A stretch of DNA of 64,000 nt from Myceligenerans crystallogenes (GCF_039529775.1 NZ_BAAANL010000008.1:124001-188000); one strand, 5' to 3'. Shown: positions 44,213-52,142, counted from the first letter of the stretch. Notes: generated by a model from the letters alone, not told the origin. A program made the numbers and translations.

Positions 44213-45333
44213 GCGATCGCCTCCGCGACCAGGTCGACGACGCGTGCCGCGCCGTCCCGGATGCCCGCCGTGGCGGCGCCCTTGGCCATCACGCCGAGCC
44301 GCTCGGGATCGCCGAGCAGGCCCGGGACGGTGCCCGCGATCCAGTCCGGGGTCAGATCGGCGTCGTCGACCAGCAGGCCGCCGCCCGCCTGGACCACCGG
44401 CGCGGCGTTGAGCCGCTGCTCGCCGTTGCCGATGGGCAGCGGCACGTAGACGGCGGGGACGCCGAGCGCGGCGAGCTCGCTGACCGTGCCGGCGCCGGCG
44501 CGGCACACGACGAGGTCCGCGACGGCCAGCGCGAGCTGCATCTCGGACAGGTAGTCGCGTACCTGGTAGCGGGCGGCGTCGTGGGGCGGCAGGGCCGCCA
44601 CGATCTCGCGGACCGGGCCGTCCTTCTCCTTGCCGGTCAGGTGCAGCACCTGCGCCCCGGTCGCGAGCAGGGACGACGCCGCCCCGCTGATCCCGCGGTT
44701 CAGGTTCAGCGCGCCGAGCGAGCCGCCGGTGACCACCAGGGTGCGGCGGGCCGGGTCGAGGCCCAGGGCCGCGGCGGCCCGCGCGCGTGTCCCCGCGGGA
44801 TCCTGCTCCAGCTCGCCCACCAGCTGCGCGATCTCGGCGCGCAGCGGCAGCCCGGTCAGCACGCCGCCCTTGAGCTGCGTGCCCGGGAACGTCAGGCCCA
44901 CCTTGGCCGCCCAGCGCGAGCCGAGCTTGTTGGCCAGGCCCGGGCGGGCGTTCTGCTCGTGGATCACCACGGGGATGTCCTTGCGGCGCGCCGCGAGGTA
45001 CGCCGGGGTCGAGACGTAGCCGCCGAACCCGACCACGGCCTGCGCGCCGATCTCGTCGATCGCGGCCTCGGCGGCGTGCACGGCCTCGCGCAGCCGGCCG
45101 GGCAGCGCGAACAGATCCGCGGACGGCCGGCGCGGCAGCGGCACGCGCGGCACGTGCCGCAGCTCGTAGCCCCGGGACGGGACCAGCTCGGCCTCCAGGC
45201 CGGTCGCGGTCCCCAGCGCGAGCACGCGCGCGCCGGGCTCCCGGCGGCGGATCTCGTCCGCCACCGCGAGCAAGGGGTTCACATGTCCGGCTGTGCCGCC
45301 TCCGGCGAGCACCACGGACTGGACGTCTGCCAT
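44209..45333 (-). CDS. murG: Lipid II-forming GlcNAc transferase MurG
   Basis: 374 residues. N-terminal loop 'SVVLAGGGTAGHVNPLLAVADEI' (G-loop 1), 'VVGFGGYVSTPAYLAA' (G-loop 2), 'VIHEQNARPGLANKLG', the donor-site 'VVTGGSLGALNLNRG', and the C-terminal 'VVCRAGAGTVSELAALGVPAVYVPLP' with 'EQRLNA'. It adds GlcNAc to lipid I on the inner face of the membrane. The ATG at 45333 follows AGAGGTG. It heads the inverted murG-murC-ftsQ block; its promoter must lie in the 341-bp gap shared with ftsZ. Confidence 0.95.
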   Translation of the reverse strand: MADVQSVVLAGGGTAGHVNPLLAVADEIRRREPGARVLALGTATGLEAELVPSRGYELRHVPRVPLPRRPSADLFALPGRLREAVHAAEAAIDEIGAQAVVGFGGYVSTPAYLAARRKDIPVVIHEQNARPGLANKLGSRWAAKVGLTFPGTQLKGGVLTGLPLRAEIAQLVGELEQDPAGTRARAAAALGLDPARRTLVVTGGSLGALNLNRGISGAASSLLATGAQVLHLTGKEKDGPVREIVAALPPHDAARYQVRDYLSEMQLALAVADLVVCRAGAGTVSELAALGVPAVYVPLPIGNGEQRLNAAPVVQAGGGLLVDDADLTPDWIAGTVPGLLGDPERLGVMAKGAATAGIRDGAARVVDLVAEAIA

Positions 45334-45674
45334 CTTCACCTCTGTAACGAATGCGCGATCAGCTGCCTGCGGCGCCCACGCTACTGCAAGGGGCGGCGGC
45401 ATCCGGGGACGTCCGGGGACATCGCCGAGGGGACGTCGCCGCGCGCGCCCCGAGGGCTCCCGGGACGTCACGATCGAACTACATGCCTGTGATTTGCGTG
45501 TGCATCGCGGCGCGACACGCGCGACGATGTTCTTGGCCCCGCCGTGGCACGCACATACCGTCGGTGTCAGAGACAACGTGACATAACGCTAACCCTCTAC
45601 CTTAACCTGAGACTTCTCAGGACACCAGGGGGTCAGGGGCGAGGTCGCAAGGACCCGGATCGAAAGGCGACGAC
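45334..45674. other. 341-bp divergent regulatory gap between murG and ftsZ
   Basis: No ORF is supported. The ftsZ-proximal part (45584-45621) is unusually A/T-rich for this genome, with repeated TAAC elements and a 16-bp dyad. GTGACA at 45578-45583 with CTTAAC at 45601-45606 is a weak -35/-10 candidate. The murG-proximal part shows nothing I recognise. Confidence 0.5.
45606..45621. promoter_or_regulatory. 16-bp dyad CCTGAGACTTCTCAGG before ftsZ
   Basis: CCTGAGA and TCTCAGG are perfect arms around CT. The dyad lies 53 bp before the ftsZ start, within or just past the likely promoter. It could be an operator or a small 5'-UTR hairpin. Confidence 0.45.
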
Positions 45675-46976
45675 GTGGCAACTCCGCAGAACTACCTGGC
45701 AGTGATCAAGGTGGTCGGCATCGGGGGCGGTGGTGTGAACGCCGTCAACCGCATGATCGAGGTCGGCCTCAAGGGCGTCGAGTTCATCGCGATCAACACC
45801 GACGCCCAGGCCCTCCTGATGTCCGACGCCGACGTCAAGCTCGACGTCGGCCGTGAGCTCACCCGCGGCCTCGGCGCCGGCGCGGACCCCGAGGTCGGCA
45901 AGAAGGCCGCCGAGGACCACGCCGAGGAGATCGAGGACGTGCTGCGCGGCGCGGACATGGTCTTCGTCACCGCGGGCGAGGGCGGCGGCACGGGCACGGG
46001 CGGCGCGCCCGTCGTGGCGCGGATCGCGCGCGGGCTCGGCGCGCTGACCGTCGGTGTCGTGACGCGCCCGTTCACGTTCGAGGGCCGGCGCCGCGCCGTC
46101 CAGGCGGACCAGGGCATCGAGAACCTCCGCGAGGAGGTCGACACGCTGATCGTCATCCCGAACGACCGGCTGCTGTCGATGTCGGACAGGAACGTCTCGG
46201 CGATCTCCGCCTTCCACTCGGCCGACCAGGTGCTGCACTCCGGTGTCCAGGGCATCACCGACCTCATCACCACCCCGGGCCTGATCAACCTCGACTTCGC
46301 CGACGTGAAGTCCGTGATGCAGGGCGCCGGGTCCGCCCTCATGGGCATCGGCTCGGCGCGCGGCGAGGACCGCGCGGTGCAGGCCGCCGAGCTGGCGATC
46401 AGCTCGCCGCTGCTGGAGGCGTCGATCGACGGCGCCCACGGCGTGCTGCTCTCCATCCAGGGCGGCAGCGACCTGGGCCTGTTCGAGGTGCACGAGGCCG
46501 CCCGCCTCGTCCAGGAGGCCGCGCACCCGGAGGCGAACATCATCTTCGGCACGGTCATCGACGACGCCCTCGGCGACGAGGTGCGGGTCACCGTCATCGC
46601 CGCCGGGTTCGACGGCGGCGTCCCGCAGCAGCGCAAGGACTCCGGCGCGCTGGGCACGGTCGCGGGCGGCCGTTCGTCGCGCCCGCCGACCACCCAGCTG
46701 CCTGCGGTCACCTCGGACGCGGCACGCAAGGCGCCGGAGCCGGTCCCGGCGCCGCCGGCGGACGGCCGCCCGGCGTCCTACCCGCCCGCGGCGGTGACCG
46801 CGCTGCCGCGCGTCGTCGCCGACGACGGCGGCGACGACGTCCCGGACAGCTTCGACGAGCCCGCGGTGGTGGTCACCCCGGCGTTCAACCGCCAGAACAT
46901 CGAGGTGCCGCCGGTGTACGACGAGCAGCCGCGCCGCGTGGTCGAGGAGCTCGACGTCCCGGACTTCCTCAAGTGA
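45675..46976 (+). CDS. ftsZ: Cell-division GTPase FtsZ
   Basis: 433 residues. GTP-binding elements: 'IKVVGIGGGGVNAVNRM', 'EFIAINTDAQAL', the tubulin signature 'GEGGGTGTGGAPVVA', and the T7 loop 'NLDFADVKSVMQGAGSALMGIG'. A ~100-residue disordered linker ends in the conserved tail 'EELDVPDFLK', which binds partners such as SepF and FtsW. FtsZ polymerises into the Z-ring. The GTG start follows AAAGG. It is cut off from ftsQ, its usual upstream neighbour, by the inversion of murG-murC-ftsQ; ftsQ now ends 3.9 kb away and points left. Confidence 0.98.
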   Translation: MATPQNYLAVIKVVGIGGGGVNAVNRMIEVGLKGVEFIAINTDAQALLMSDADVKLDVGRELTRGLGAGADPEVGKKAAEDHAEEIEDVLRGADMVFVTAGEGGGTGTGGAPVVARIARGLGALTVGVVTRPFTFEGRRRAVQADQGIENLREEVDTLIVIPNDRLLSMSDRNVSAISAFHSADQVLHSGVQGITDLITTPGLINLDFADVKSVMQGAGSALMGIGSARGEDRAVQAAELAISSPLLEASIDGAHGVLLSIQGGSDLGLFEVHEAARLVQEAAHPEANIIFGTVIDDALGDEVRVTVIAAGFDGGVPQQRKDSGALGTVAGGRSSRPPTTQLPAVTSDAARKAPEPVPAPPADGRPASYPPAAVTALPRVVADDGGDDVPDSFDEPAVVVTPAFNRQNIEVPPVYDEQPRRVVEELDVPDFLK

Positions 46977-46988
46977 CCCGGCAGCGCA

Positions 46989-46994
46989 TAAGCT
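46989..46994 (+). promoter_or_regulatory. -10 hexamer TAAGCT, 7 nt before the pgeF start codon
   Basis: It lies in the 25-bp gap after ftsZ. Its distance from the GTG at 47002 fits a leaderless transcript. Confidence 0.45.
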
Positions 46995-47001
46995 CGTCGG
47001 C

Positions 47002-47874
47002 GTGACAGGGGGAATCACCGTACCGGCGGCCTCGACGAGCGCCGGCGCGGAAGCTGGTGTCGCCGCGATCCGGGTCGACCTCGGCGCGGGCGTCAGGGCG
47101 TTCTTCACGACCGCGGCCGGCGGGGTCTCGCCGGCGCCCTGGGCGGGGCCCGCGGGCGGTGGCCTCAACCTCGGCCTCAACGTGTCCGACGACGCCGGGC
47201 GGGTGCGGGCGAACCGGGCACGTCTCGCCGCGGAGCTGGGGCGCGCGCCGGCCGGGCCGCCGGGCGGCGACCCCGAGCGCGTGCCCGTCGCGTTCGCGAC
47301 GCAGGTGCACTCGGACCGGGTCATCGTGCTCGGCGCCGCGGAGCGCGAGGCGTGGTCCGCGGGCCCCGCCGGTACCCCCGACACGGCGGGCGAGGGCGAC
47401 GCGCTGGTGACCGCCCAGCCCGGCCTCGGCCTGGGCGTGCTGGTCGCCGACTGCGTGCCGGTGGTGCTGGCCGATCCCGTCGCGCGCGTCGTCGCCGTCG
47501 CGCACGCGGGCCGCAAGGGGACCACCGCCGGGGTGGTGCTGCGCGCGCTCGCGGCCATGGAGGAGCAGGGGGCCGAGCCCGGCCAGACGCGGGCCGCGGT
47601 CGGCCCGGCGGTGTGCGGCCGCTGCTACGAGGTGCCGGAGGCGATGCGCGACGACGTCGTCGGCGTCGTGCCCGAGGCGTTCGCCGAGACGTCGTGGGGC
47701 ACCCCGGCGCTCGACCTGCCCGCCGCCGTGGCGGGGCAGCTGACAGCCGCCGGCGTCACGGTGACCCGGGTCCCGCACTGCACGCTCGAGGACGACGCGT
47801 TCTACTCCCATCGCCGGGCGACCGCGCGCGGCGCGACCACCGGCCGGCAGGCCGGGGTCGTCGCGCTCGTCTGA
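47002..47874 (+). CDS. pgeF: Peptidoglycan-editing factor / multicopper-like polyphenol oxidase (YfiH/PgeF family)
   Basis: 290 residues. 'FFTTAAGGVSPAPW' and 'LNLGLNVSDDAGRVRANR' are the family's entry segments. The His-Cys-His metal or catalytic site appears as 'ATQVHSDRV', 'VLVADCVPVVLAD' and 'VVAVAHAGRKGT', followed by 'AVGPAVCGRCYEVPEAM'. In E. coli this protein removes L-Ser misincorporated in place of L-Ala in MurNAc-peptide precursors; other members have purine-nucleoside activities. It lies directly after ftsZ, its usual place in Gram-positive bacteria. The next gene in most relatives, a yggS-type pyridoxal-phosphate protein, is absent. Confidence 0.9.
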   Translation: MTGGITVPAASTSAGAEAGVAAIRVDLGAGVRAFFTTAAGGVSPAPWAGPAGGGLNLGLNVSDDAGRVRANRARLAAELGRAPAGPPGGDPERVPVAFATQVHSDRVIVLGAAEREAWSAGPAGTPDTAGEGDALVTAQPGLGLGVLVADCVPVVLADPVARVVAVAHAGRKGTTAGVVLRALAAMEEQGAEPGQTRAAVGPAVCGRCYEVPEAMRDDVVGVVPEAFAETSWGTPALDLPAAVAGQLTAAGVTVTRVPHCTLEDDAFYSHRRATARGATTGRQAGVVALV

Positions 47875-47917
47875 CCTGCGCAAGCACAGCGGCGTAATTC
47901 AGGCTGCGGTCGCTGAA

Positions 47918-47934
47918 CAACTTTGGCAAAGTTG
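47918..47934. promoter_or_regulatory. 17-bp dyad CAACTTTG-g-CAAAGTTG upstream of sepF
   Basis: Perfect 8-bp arms around one base, A/T-rich against the genome background, 44 bp after pgeF and 142 bp before sepF. It could be an operator for the sepF promoter. TTGACA at 48020-48025 is a plausible -35 element. Confidence 0.45.
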
Positions 47935-48075
47935 GTCACCGCGCGGCGTGTCGCACTTCGGTGTCGGATCGCGCCGGGCTACGTTTGTCAAGCCGCACGC
48001 GTCGTGCGGTGTCAGTGGGTTGACAGTCAGGGCCGGAAGAAGGATTCGCTAGAGGGCGGACGAACGGAGAGTGCG

Positions 48076-48546
48076 ATGGCCGGAGCGCTTCGAAAGACCA
48101 TGCTGTATCTGGGCCTCGCCGACGAGCAGGGCGAGCGGGACACGTACTACGACGAGTACGAGGACGCGGAGGAGACCGTGCAGGATCACCGACACGCGCA
48201 GGTCACCCCGTTGCATCCCGCCGGCACGCCGGAGGTCCCGCTGTCGACGACGGAGCTGCGCCGGATCACCACCGTCCACCCGCGCTCGTACAACGACGCG
48301 CGGATGATCGGCGAGGCGTTCCGCTCCGGTACGCCCGTGATCATGAACCTCACCGACATGGACGACGCCGACGCGAAGCGCCTGGTGGACTTCTCGGCCG
48401 GCCTGATCTTCGGCCTCCACGGCTCCATCGACCGCGTGACGAACAAGGTCTTCCTGCTGTCGCCCGAGCACGTCGAGATCGCGGGCGAGGAGCAGGTCAC
48501 CGAGCCGCAGCCCGGTTCCAAGGGCGGCTTCTACAACCAGAGCTGA
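48076..48546 (+). CDS. sepF: Cell-division protein SepF
   Basis: 156 residues. N-terminal amphipathic membrane anchor ('GALRKTMLYLGLAD') is followed by an acidic linker ('YYDEYEDAEETVQD') and the SepF core with 'TVHPRSYNDARMIGEAFRSGTPVIMNLTDMDDADAKRLVDFSAGLIFG' (about 75-122), ending 'VFLLSPEHVEI'. SepF tethers FtsZ to the membrane; actinobacteria lacking FtsA rely on it, and no ftsA is in the cluster. The ATG at 48076 follows GGAGAG. An in-frame extension to 47923 is unconserved. A strong terminator hairpin follows, so sepF is likely uncoupled from yggT. Confidence 0.96.
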   Translation: MAGALRKTMLYLGLADEQGERDTYYDEYEDAEETVQDHRHAQVTPLHPAGTPEVPLSTTELRRITTVHPRSYNDARMIGEAFRSGTPVIMNLTDMDDADAKRLVDFSAGLIFGLHGSIDRVTNKVFLLSPEHVEIAGEEQVTEPQPGSKGGFYNQS

Positions 48547-48555
48547 CTCTCCCGG

Positions 48556-48590
48556 CGACGGTCCGGCCCCGACGGGGGGCCGGACCGTCG
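48556..48590 (+). terminator. Strong hairpin after sepF
   Basis: A 15-bp perfect stem (CGACGGTCCGGCCCC with its complement) around a 5-nt loop, 10 bp beyond the stop. No U-run follows. The yggT -10 begins only 7 bp after it. Confidence 0.65.
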
Positions 48591-48596
48591 TCCGTG

Positions 48597-48602
48597 TAAG
48601 TT
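48597..48602 (+). promoter_or_regulatory. -10 hexamer TAAGTT, 6 nt before the yggT start codon
   Basis: Placed to give a leaderless mRNA starting at the GTG at 48609, immediately downstream of the sepF terminator. Confidence 0.5.
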
Positions 48603-48608
48603 GGTCCC

Positions 48609-48908
48609 GTGGCTTTGTTCTGGGGAATCATCGGCTTCGCGCTGTTCGTCTACATGCTGCTGCTCATCGGGCGCCTCATCTTCGACTGGGTGCAGTACTT
48701 CGCCCGTGACTGGCGCCCGTCGGGCATCGTGCTGGTGCTCGCCGAGGCGATCTACACCGTCACGGACCCGCCCCTGCGGCTCCTGCGGCGGATCATCCCG
48801 CCGCTGCGCCTGGGCGCCATCCAGTTGGATCTTGCTTTCATGGCTCTCTTTTTTCTGGTGGTTATTGCCAGATCCATCGCCAACACTCTTGCCGTCGCTT
48901 CGGCATGA
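48609..48908 (+). CDS. YggT-family membrane protein
   Basis: 99 residues with two hydrophobic segments ('FWGIIGFALFVYMLLLIGRLIF' and 'LDLAFMALFFLVVIARSIANTL'). Between them is the family stretch 'VLVLAEAIYTVTDPPLRLLRRIIPPLRLG'. YggT proteins are found between sepF and divIVA in many Gram-positive bacteria and are thought to help envelope or division functions or osmotic tolerance; the mechanism is unknown. GTG start. The last codons of the gene and the region after it are richer in A/T than the surroundings. Confidence 0.92.
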   Translation: MALFWGIIGFALFVYMLLLIGRLIFDWVQYFARDWRPSGIVLVLAEAIYTVTDPPLRLLRRIIPPLRLGAIQLDLAFMALFFLVVIARSIANTLAVASA

Positions 48909-49096
48909 GTGTGAGCCGCGTCATGCGGGCTCCGGTACGCTTGTGATGAATTCGTGATCGGGCCCAGTCCTGGTGTCCGCCACGGTTTCGATCCGCTAAC
49001 GTGGGTTCCCGGCAGGTGCGTCGTGGCTTCCCGCAGGGTGAGCCCGGTTGCGTATCGGCGAGTAATTTCGGCTTCAAGGCATTGAGGTGAACATGC

Positions 49097-49735
49097 ATGG
49101 CACTGCTGACCGCTGAGGACATCCTCAACAAGAAGTTCTCCGCAACGAAGTTCCGCGAGGGCTACGACGTGGAGGAAGTCGACGACTTCCTCGACGAGGT
49201 CGTGCGCACCCTCACCTCCGTCCAGGAGGAGAACGAGGGGCTGCACTCCAAGCTGGCCGCGGCCGAGCGCCGGATCGCCGAGCTCTCGCGCGGCGAGGGT
49301 GCCGCCGGGCGCCAGCCGGTCGCCGCTCCCGCCCCGGTGGCCGCGCCCGTGGCCGCCCCGATGCCGCAGGCCGCCCCGGAGCCGGAGAACGCCACGGGCA
49401 TGCTCCAGCTGGCCCAGAAGCTGCACGACGACTACGTGCGCTCGGGCCAGGAGGAGGGTGACCGCCTGATCACGGAGGCGAAGGCCGAGGGGGCGCGCAT
49501 CGTGCGCGACGCCGAGGAGACCAGCCACCGCACGCTGTCGCAGCTCGAGCAGGAGCGTTCGCTGCTGGAGCGCAAGATCGACGAGCTGCGCCTCTTCGAG
49601 CGGGACTACCGCACGCGCCTCAAGAGCTTCCTGCAGAACCTGCTCGGTGACCTGGACGCCCGGGGCTCCGCGCTCCCGCAGGGCCGGGGTGCGCAGCCGC
49701 AGGCTCGCCCGGCCGAGATGGCGCAGGGCATCTGA
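49097..49735 (+). CDS. divIVA: Polar growth and division organiser DivIVA / Wag31
   Basis: 212 residues. The conserved N-terminal domain 'LTAEDILNKKFSATKFREGYDVEEVDDFLDEVV' (about 4-36) binds curved membrane. A coiled coil, an Ala/Pro-rich spacer ('APAPVAAPVAAPMPQAAPEP') and a second coiled coil ('TLSQLEQERSLLERKIDEL') follow. In actinobacteria DivIVA directs polar cell-wall synthesis and branching, and is commonly a Ser/Thr-kinase substrate. The ATG follows GAGGTG. A TAACGT at 48998-49003 may be its -10, implying a leader of about 90 nt. Confidence 0.96.
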   Translation: MALLTAEDILNKKFSATKFREGYDVEEVDDFLDEVVRTLTSVQEENEGLHSKLAAAERRIAELSRGEGAAGRQPVAAPAPVAAPVAAPMPQAAPEPENATGMLQLAQKLHDDYVRSGQEEGDRLITEAKAEGARIVRDAEETSHRTLSQLEQERSLLERKIDELRLFERDYRTRLKSFLQNLLGDLDARGSALPQGRGAQPQARPAEMAQGI

Positions 49736-49802
49736 GCGAGGCCTGACGCCGAGCGCCGGCGTCGTCCACGACCTCAGTGCCACCGGCGCGCGGCGGCATC
49801 GG

Positions 49803-49864
49803 AAGCGGTCCGTACAACCTGGGAATCGTCGTTCGATCGGCGAGTCCCGTTGTGCGGACCGCTT
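49803..49864 (+). terminator. Long hairpin between divIVA and the DksA-like gene
   Basis: AAGCGGTCCGTACAAC pairs with GTTGTGCGGACCGCTT (one G-U pair) across a 30-nt internal region that can itself fold (GGGA/TCCC). It is followed by CTTGTGCTT. It looks like a terminator or attenuator. Confidence 0.55.
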
Positions 49865-49917
49865 CTTGTGCTTACGCTGCTCGGACTTGACCGGGGTGGT
49901 ACGTGAAGGGGATTCGG

Positions 49918-50379
49918 ATGACCAAGATTTCGATGACGACGCGCGAGGTGCTGAAGCAGTCGTTTCCAAACCTTGCCAAGGATGTGAAGCACTTCCCGGT
50001 GCGCGACGGCGAGGAGCCGTGGACCCTGCACGAGGTCGAGGAACTCGCGGCCCTCCTGCTGGACGACAAGGAGCGCCTCCAGGGCGAGCTGCGCGCGGCC
50101 GACGCCGAGCTCAGTGACCTGCTGCGGAACTCGGGTGACGGCGCCGGCGACGACCAGGCCGACTACGGCTCCAGCGCGCTCGAGCGCGAGCAGGAGCTCA
50201 CGCTGGTGAACAACATGCGGGACCTGCTCGACCAGACGTCCCACGCGATCGAGCGCATCGCCGCGGGCACGTACGCGACGTGTGAGGTCACCGGGCTTCC
50301 CATCGGAAAGGCGCGGCTCCAGGCATTTCCCCGGGCGACGCTTTCCGTGGAGGCGAAGGCCCGGGAAGAACGTCGCTGA
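49918..50379 (+). CDS. TraR/DksA-like protein with degenerate zinc finger
   Basis: 153 residues. The N-terminal coiled region ('EELAALLLDDKERLQGELRAADAELSDLL') is followed by the DksA-like end 'IERIAAGTYATCEVTGLPIGKARLQAFPRATLSVEAKA' (about 112-149). Only one of the four zinc-binding cysteines remains (in 'TCEVTG'), so zinc is unlikely to bind in the usual way. This degenerate form after divIVA is a common actinobacterial arrangement. DksA relatives enter the RNA-polymerase secondary channel; that role here is an inference. The ATG at 49918 follows AAGGGG; a GTG at 49903 is an alternative. Confidence 0.85.
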   Translation: MTKISMTTREVLKQSFPNLAKDVKHFPVRDGEEPWTLHEVEELAALLLDDKERLQGELRAADAELSDLLRNSGDGAGDDQADYGSSALEREQELTLVNNMRDLLDQTSHAIERIAAGTYATCEVTGLPIGKARLQAFPRATLSVEAKAREERR

Positions 50380-50382
50380 ACC

Positions 50383-50499
50383 CTTTCCGGCCGGACCGGA
50401 AAGCCACGAGGACCGGCGAAATGCTCCGACTTTCCAGCATTTCGCCGACCATTCAATGAATAGCCGCCATCGGCCGGATTCGTACCGTGAATCCGGCCG
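50383..50499 (+). terminator. Three consecutive strong hairpins between the DksA-like gene and lspA
   Basis: Hairpin 1 (50383-50403): CTTTCCGG with CCGGAAAG. Hairpin 2 (50414-50447): a 12-bp perfect stem, CGGCGAAATGCT with its complement. Hairpin 3 (50471-50499): an 11-bp perfect stem, CGGCCGGATTC with its complement. Together they probably terminate the divIVA-side transcript. None has a U-run. Confidence 0.6.
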
Positions 50500-50558
50500 T
50501 TGCCGTACCCGGGCGCAATGGGGTTCCGGCCCGGGACGGCGCCCGCCGTGCGGCATGG

Positions 50559-50564
50559 CAGAAT
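50559..50564 (+). promoter_or_regulatory. -10-like CAGAAT, 7 nt before the lspA ATG
   Basis: One base off the TAnnnT pattern, at the same 7-nt distance as other leaderless candidates in this window. No ribosome site precedes the ATG at 50572. Confidence 0.35.
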
Positions 50565-50571
50565 TCCGGTG

Positions 50572-51213
50572 ATGTCAACACGCGCGCAGAACGAGAACGT
50601 GACCGGCGAGGGTCGCCCGGGCCCGGCCCGGGCCTCCGGGGGGAACCGGGCGCTGCTGGTCCTCACGGGGACCCTGGCCGTCGCGGTCCTGGTCGTGGAC
50701 CAGCTGACCAAGTGGTGGGCGGAGTCCGCGCTGAGCCCGGGCGGTGAGCCCGTCCAGCTCGTCGGGGAGCTGCTCCAGCTGCGTCTCGTGTATAACCCGG
50801 GCGCCGCGCTGTCCATCGCCACCGGCATGACGTGGGTCCTGACGATCATCGTGGTGGTCGTCGTGATCGCGATCCTGCGCCTGATGCGGCGGATCGGCTC
50901 GCGCGGCTGGGCCGTGTCGCTCGGCCTGCTGCTGGGCGGCGCCGTCGGCAACCTGGTGGACCGCCTTGCCCGGGACCCCGGCTTCGCGCGCGGGCACGTG
51001 GTCGACTTCATCGACTACGCGGGCCTCTTCGTCGGCAACGTCGCCGACATCGCGATCGTGGTCGCGGCGGTGTGGATCGCGGTCCTGTCGGTCCGGGGCA
51101 TCGGCGTCGACGGCCGGCGGGAGGGCGAGCAGGCCCCGGCGTCGTCGGACGGCGGCGGGGCGGAGCCCGGCGGCCCGGGCGAGGCCCGGCACGCCGACGG
51201 GTCCGCCGCCTGA
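50572..51213 (+). CDS. lspA: Lipoprotein signal peptidase (signal peptidase II)
   Basis: 213 residues, four transmembrane helices. Active-site aspartates lie in 'GGAVGNLVDRLARDPGF' and 'GHVVDFIDYAGLFVGNVADIAIV' (about 142-164). 'LVYNPGAALSIATG' is the family's other block. It removes signal peptides from lipid-modified prolipoproteins, such as the Asp/Arg-rich lipoprotein at 62238. The N-terminal ~22 residues and the C-terminal ~40 residues are low-complexity additions. It overlaps the pseudouridine synthase gene by one base (TGATG). Confidence 0.95.
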   Translation: MSTRAQNENVTGEGRPGPARASGGNRALLVLTGTLAVAVLVVDQLTKWWAESALSPGGEPVQLVGELLQLRLVYNPGAALSIATGMTWVLTIIVVVVVIAILRLMRRIGSRGWAVSLGLLLGGAVGNLVDRLARDPGFARGHVVDFIDYAGLFVGNVADIAIVVAAVWIAVLSVRGIGVDGRREGEQAPASSDGGGAEPGGPGEARHADGSAA

Positions 51214-52142
51214 TGGCGCTGCGCATGCTGCCCGTCCCGGACGGGCTCGACGGCGAGCGCGTGGACGCCGCCCTCGCGCGGATGCTCGGGTTCTCGCGGA
51301 CCCGGGCCGCCGAGCTGGCGGCGTCGGGCGCGGTGCGGATGGATGGGGCGGAGGTCGGCAAGTCCGACCGCGTCGTGGCCGGGGCCGGCCTCGAGGTGGA
51401 CGTGCCGGACGAGCGGCCGGCCGCCGAGGTCGTGGCCGAGCCCGTGGAGGGCATGGGGATCGTGCACGACGACGACGACCTCGTGGTCGTCGACAAGCCG
51501 GTCGGGGTGGCCGCCCACCCGTCGCCGGGCTGGACCGGCCCGACCGTGGTGGGCGCGCTCGCCGCGGCGGGGTACCGGATCTCGACGTCGGGGGCGCCGG
51601 AGCGCCAGGGCATCGTGCACCGGCTGGACGTGGGCACGTCGGGCCTGATGGTGGTCGCGAAGTCGGAGCACGCGTACACGGAGCTCAAGCGGGCGTTCAA
51701 GGAGCGGACGGTCCAGAAGGTGTATCACGCGCTCGCGCAGGGGCATCCCGACCCGACGTCGGGCACGATCGACGCGCCCATCGGGCGGCATCCCGGCTCG
51801 GACTGGAAGTTCGCGGTGACCGCGGACGGGAAGCCGTCGGTCACGCACTACGAGACGCTTGAGATGCTGCCCGCTGCCTCGCTCGTCGAGGTGCACCTGG
51901 AGACCGGGCGGACCCATCAGATCCGGGTGCACTTCGCGGCCGTGCGGCATCCGCTGGTGGGCGATCTCACGTACGGGGCGGACCCGGTGCTGGCGTCGCG
52001 GGCGGGGCTGACCCGGCAGTGGCTGCACGCCCTGCGGCTGGGTTTCACGCATCCGGGCACGGGCGAGTGGCTGGAGGTCGCCTCGGTGTACCCCCGGGAC
52101 CTGGCGGCGGCCCTGGACGCCGTGGGAGGCGACTACCGCTGA
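51213..52142 (+). CDS. RluD-type 23S rRNA pseudouridine synthase
   Basis: 309 residues. An N-terminal S4 domain ('RVDAALARMLGFSRTRAAELAASGAV') is followed by the RluA-family catalytic domain with the aspartate in 'GIVHRLDVGTSGLMVV'. Other family segments are 'VVDKPVGVAAHPSPG', 'TVQKVYHALAQG' and 'LETGRTHQIRVHFAA'. It converts uridines to pseudouridine in rRNA; RluD itself modifies helix 69 of 23S rRNA. The lspA-rluD pairing, here with coupled start and stop codons, is conserved across many bacteria. Confidence 0.92.
   Translation: MALRMLPVPDGLDGERVDAALARMLGFSRTRAAELAASGAVRMDGAEVGKSDRVVAGAGLEVDVPDERPAAEVVAEPVEGMGIVHDDDDLVVVDKPVGVAAHPSPGWTGPTVVGALAAAGYRISTSGAPERQGIVHRLDVGTSGLMVVAKSEHAYTELKRAFKERTVQKVYHALAQGHPDPTSGTIDAPIGRHPGSDWKFAVTADGKPSVTHYETLEMLPAASLVEVHLETGRTHQIRVHFAAVRHPLVGDLTYGADPVLASRAGLTRQWLHALRLGFTHPGTGEWLEVASVYPRDLAAALDAVGGDYR

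Noticed and set aside
49918..50379. DksA-like gene as a frameshifted or decayed gene because its zinc cysteines are missing
   Set aside because: The frame is intact and the Cys-poor form after divIVA is common in actinobacteria.
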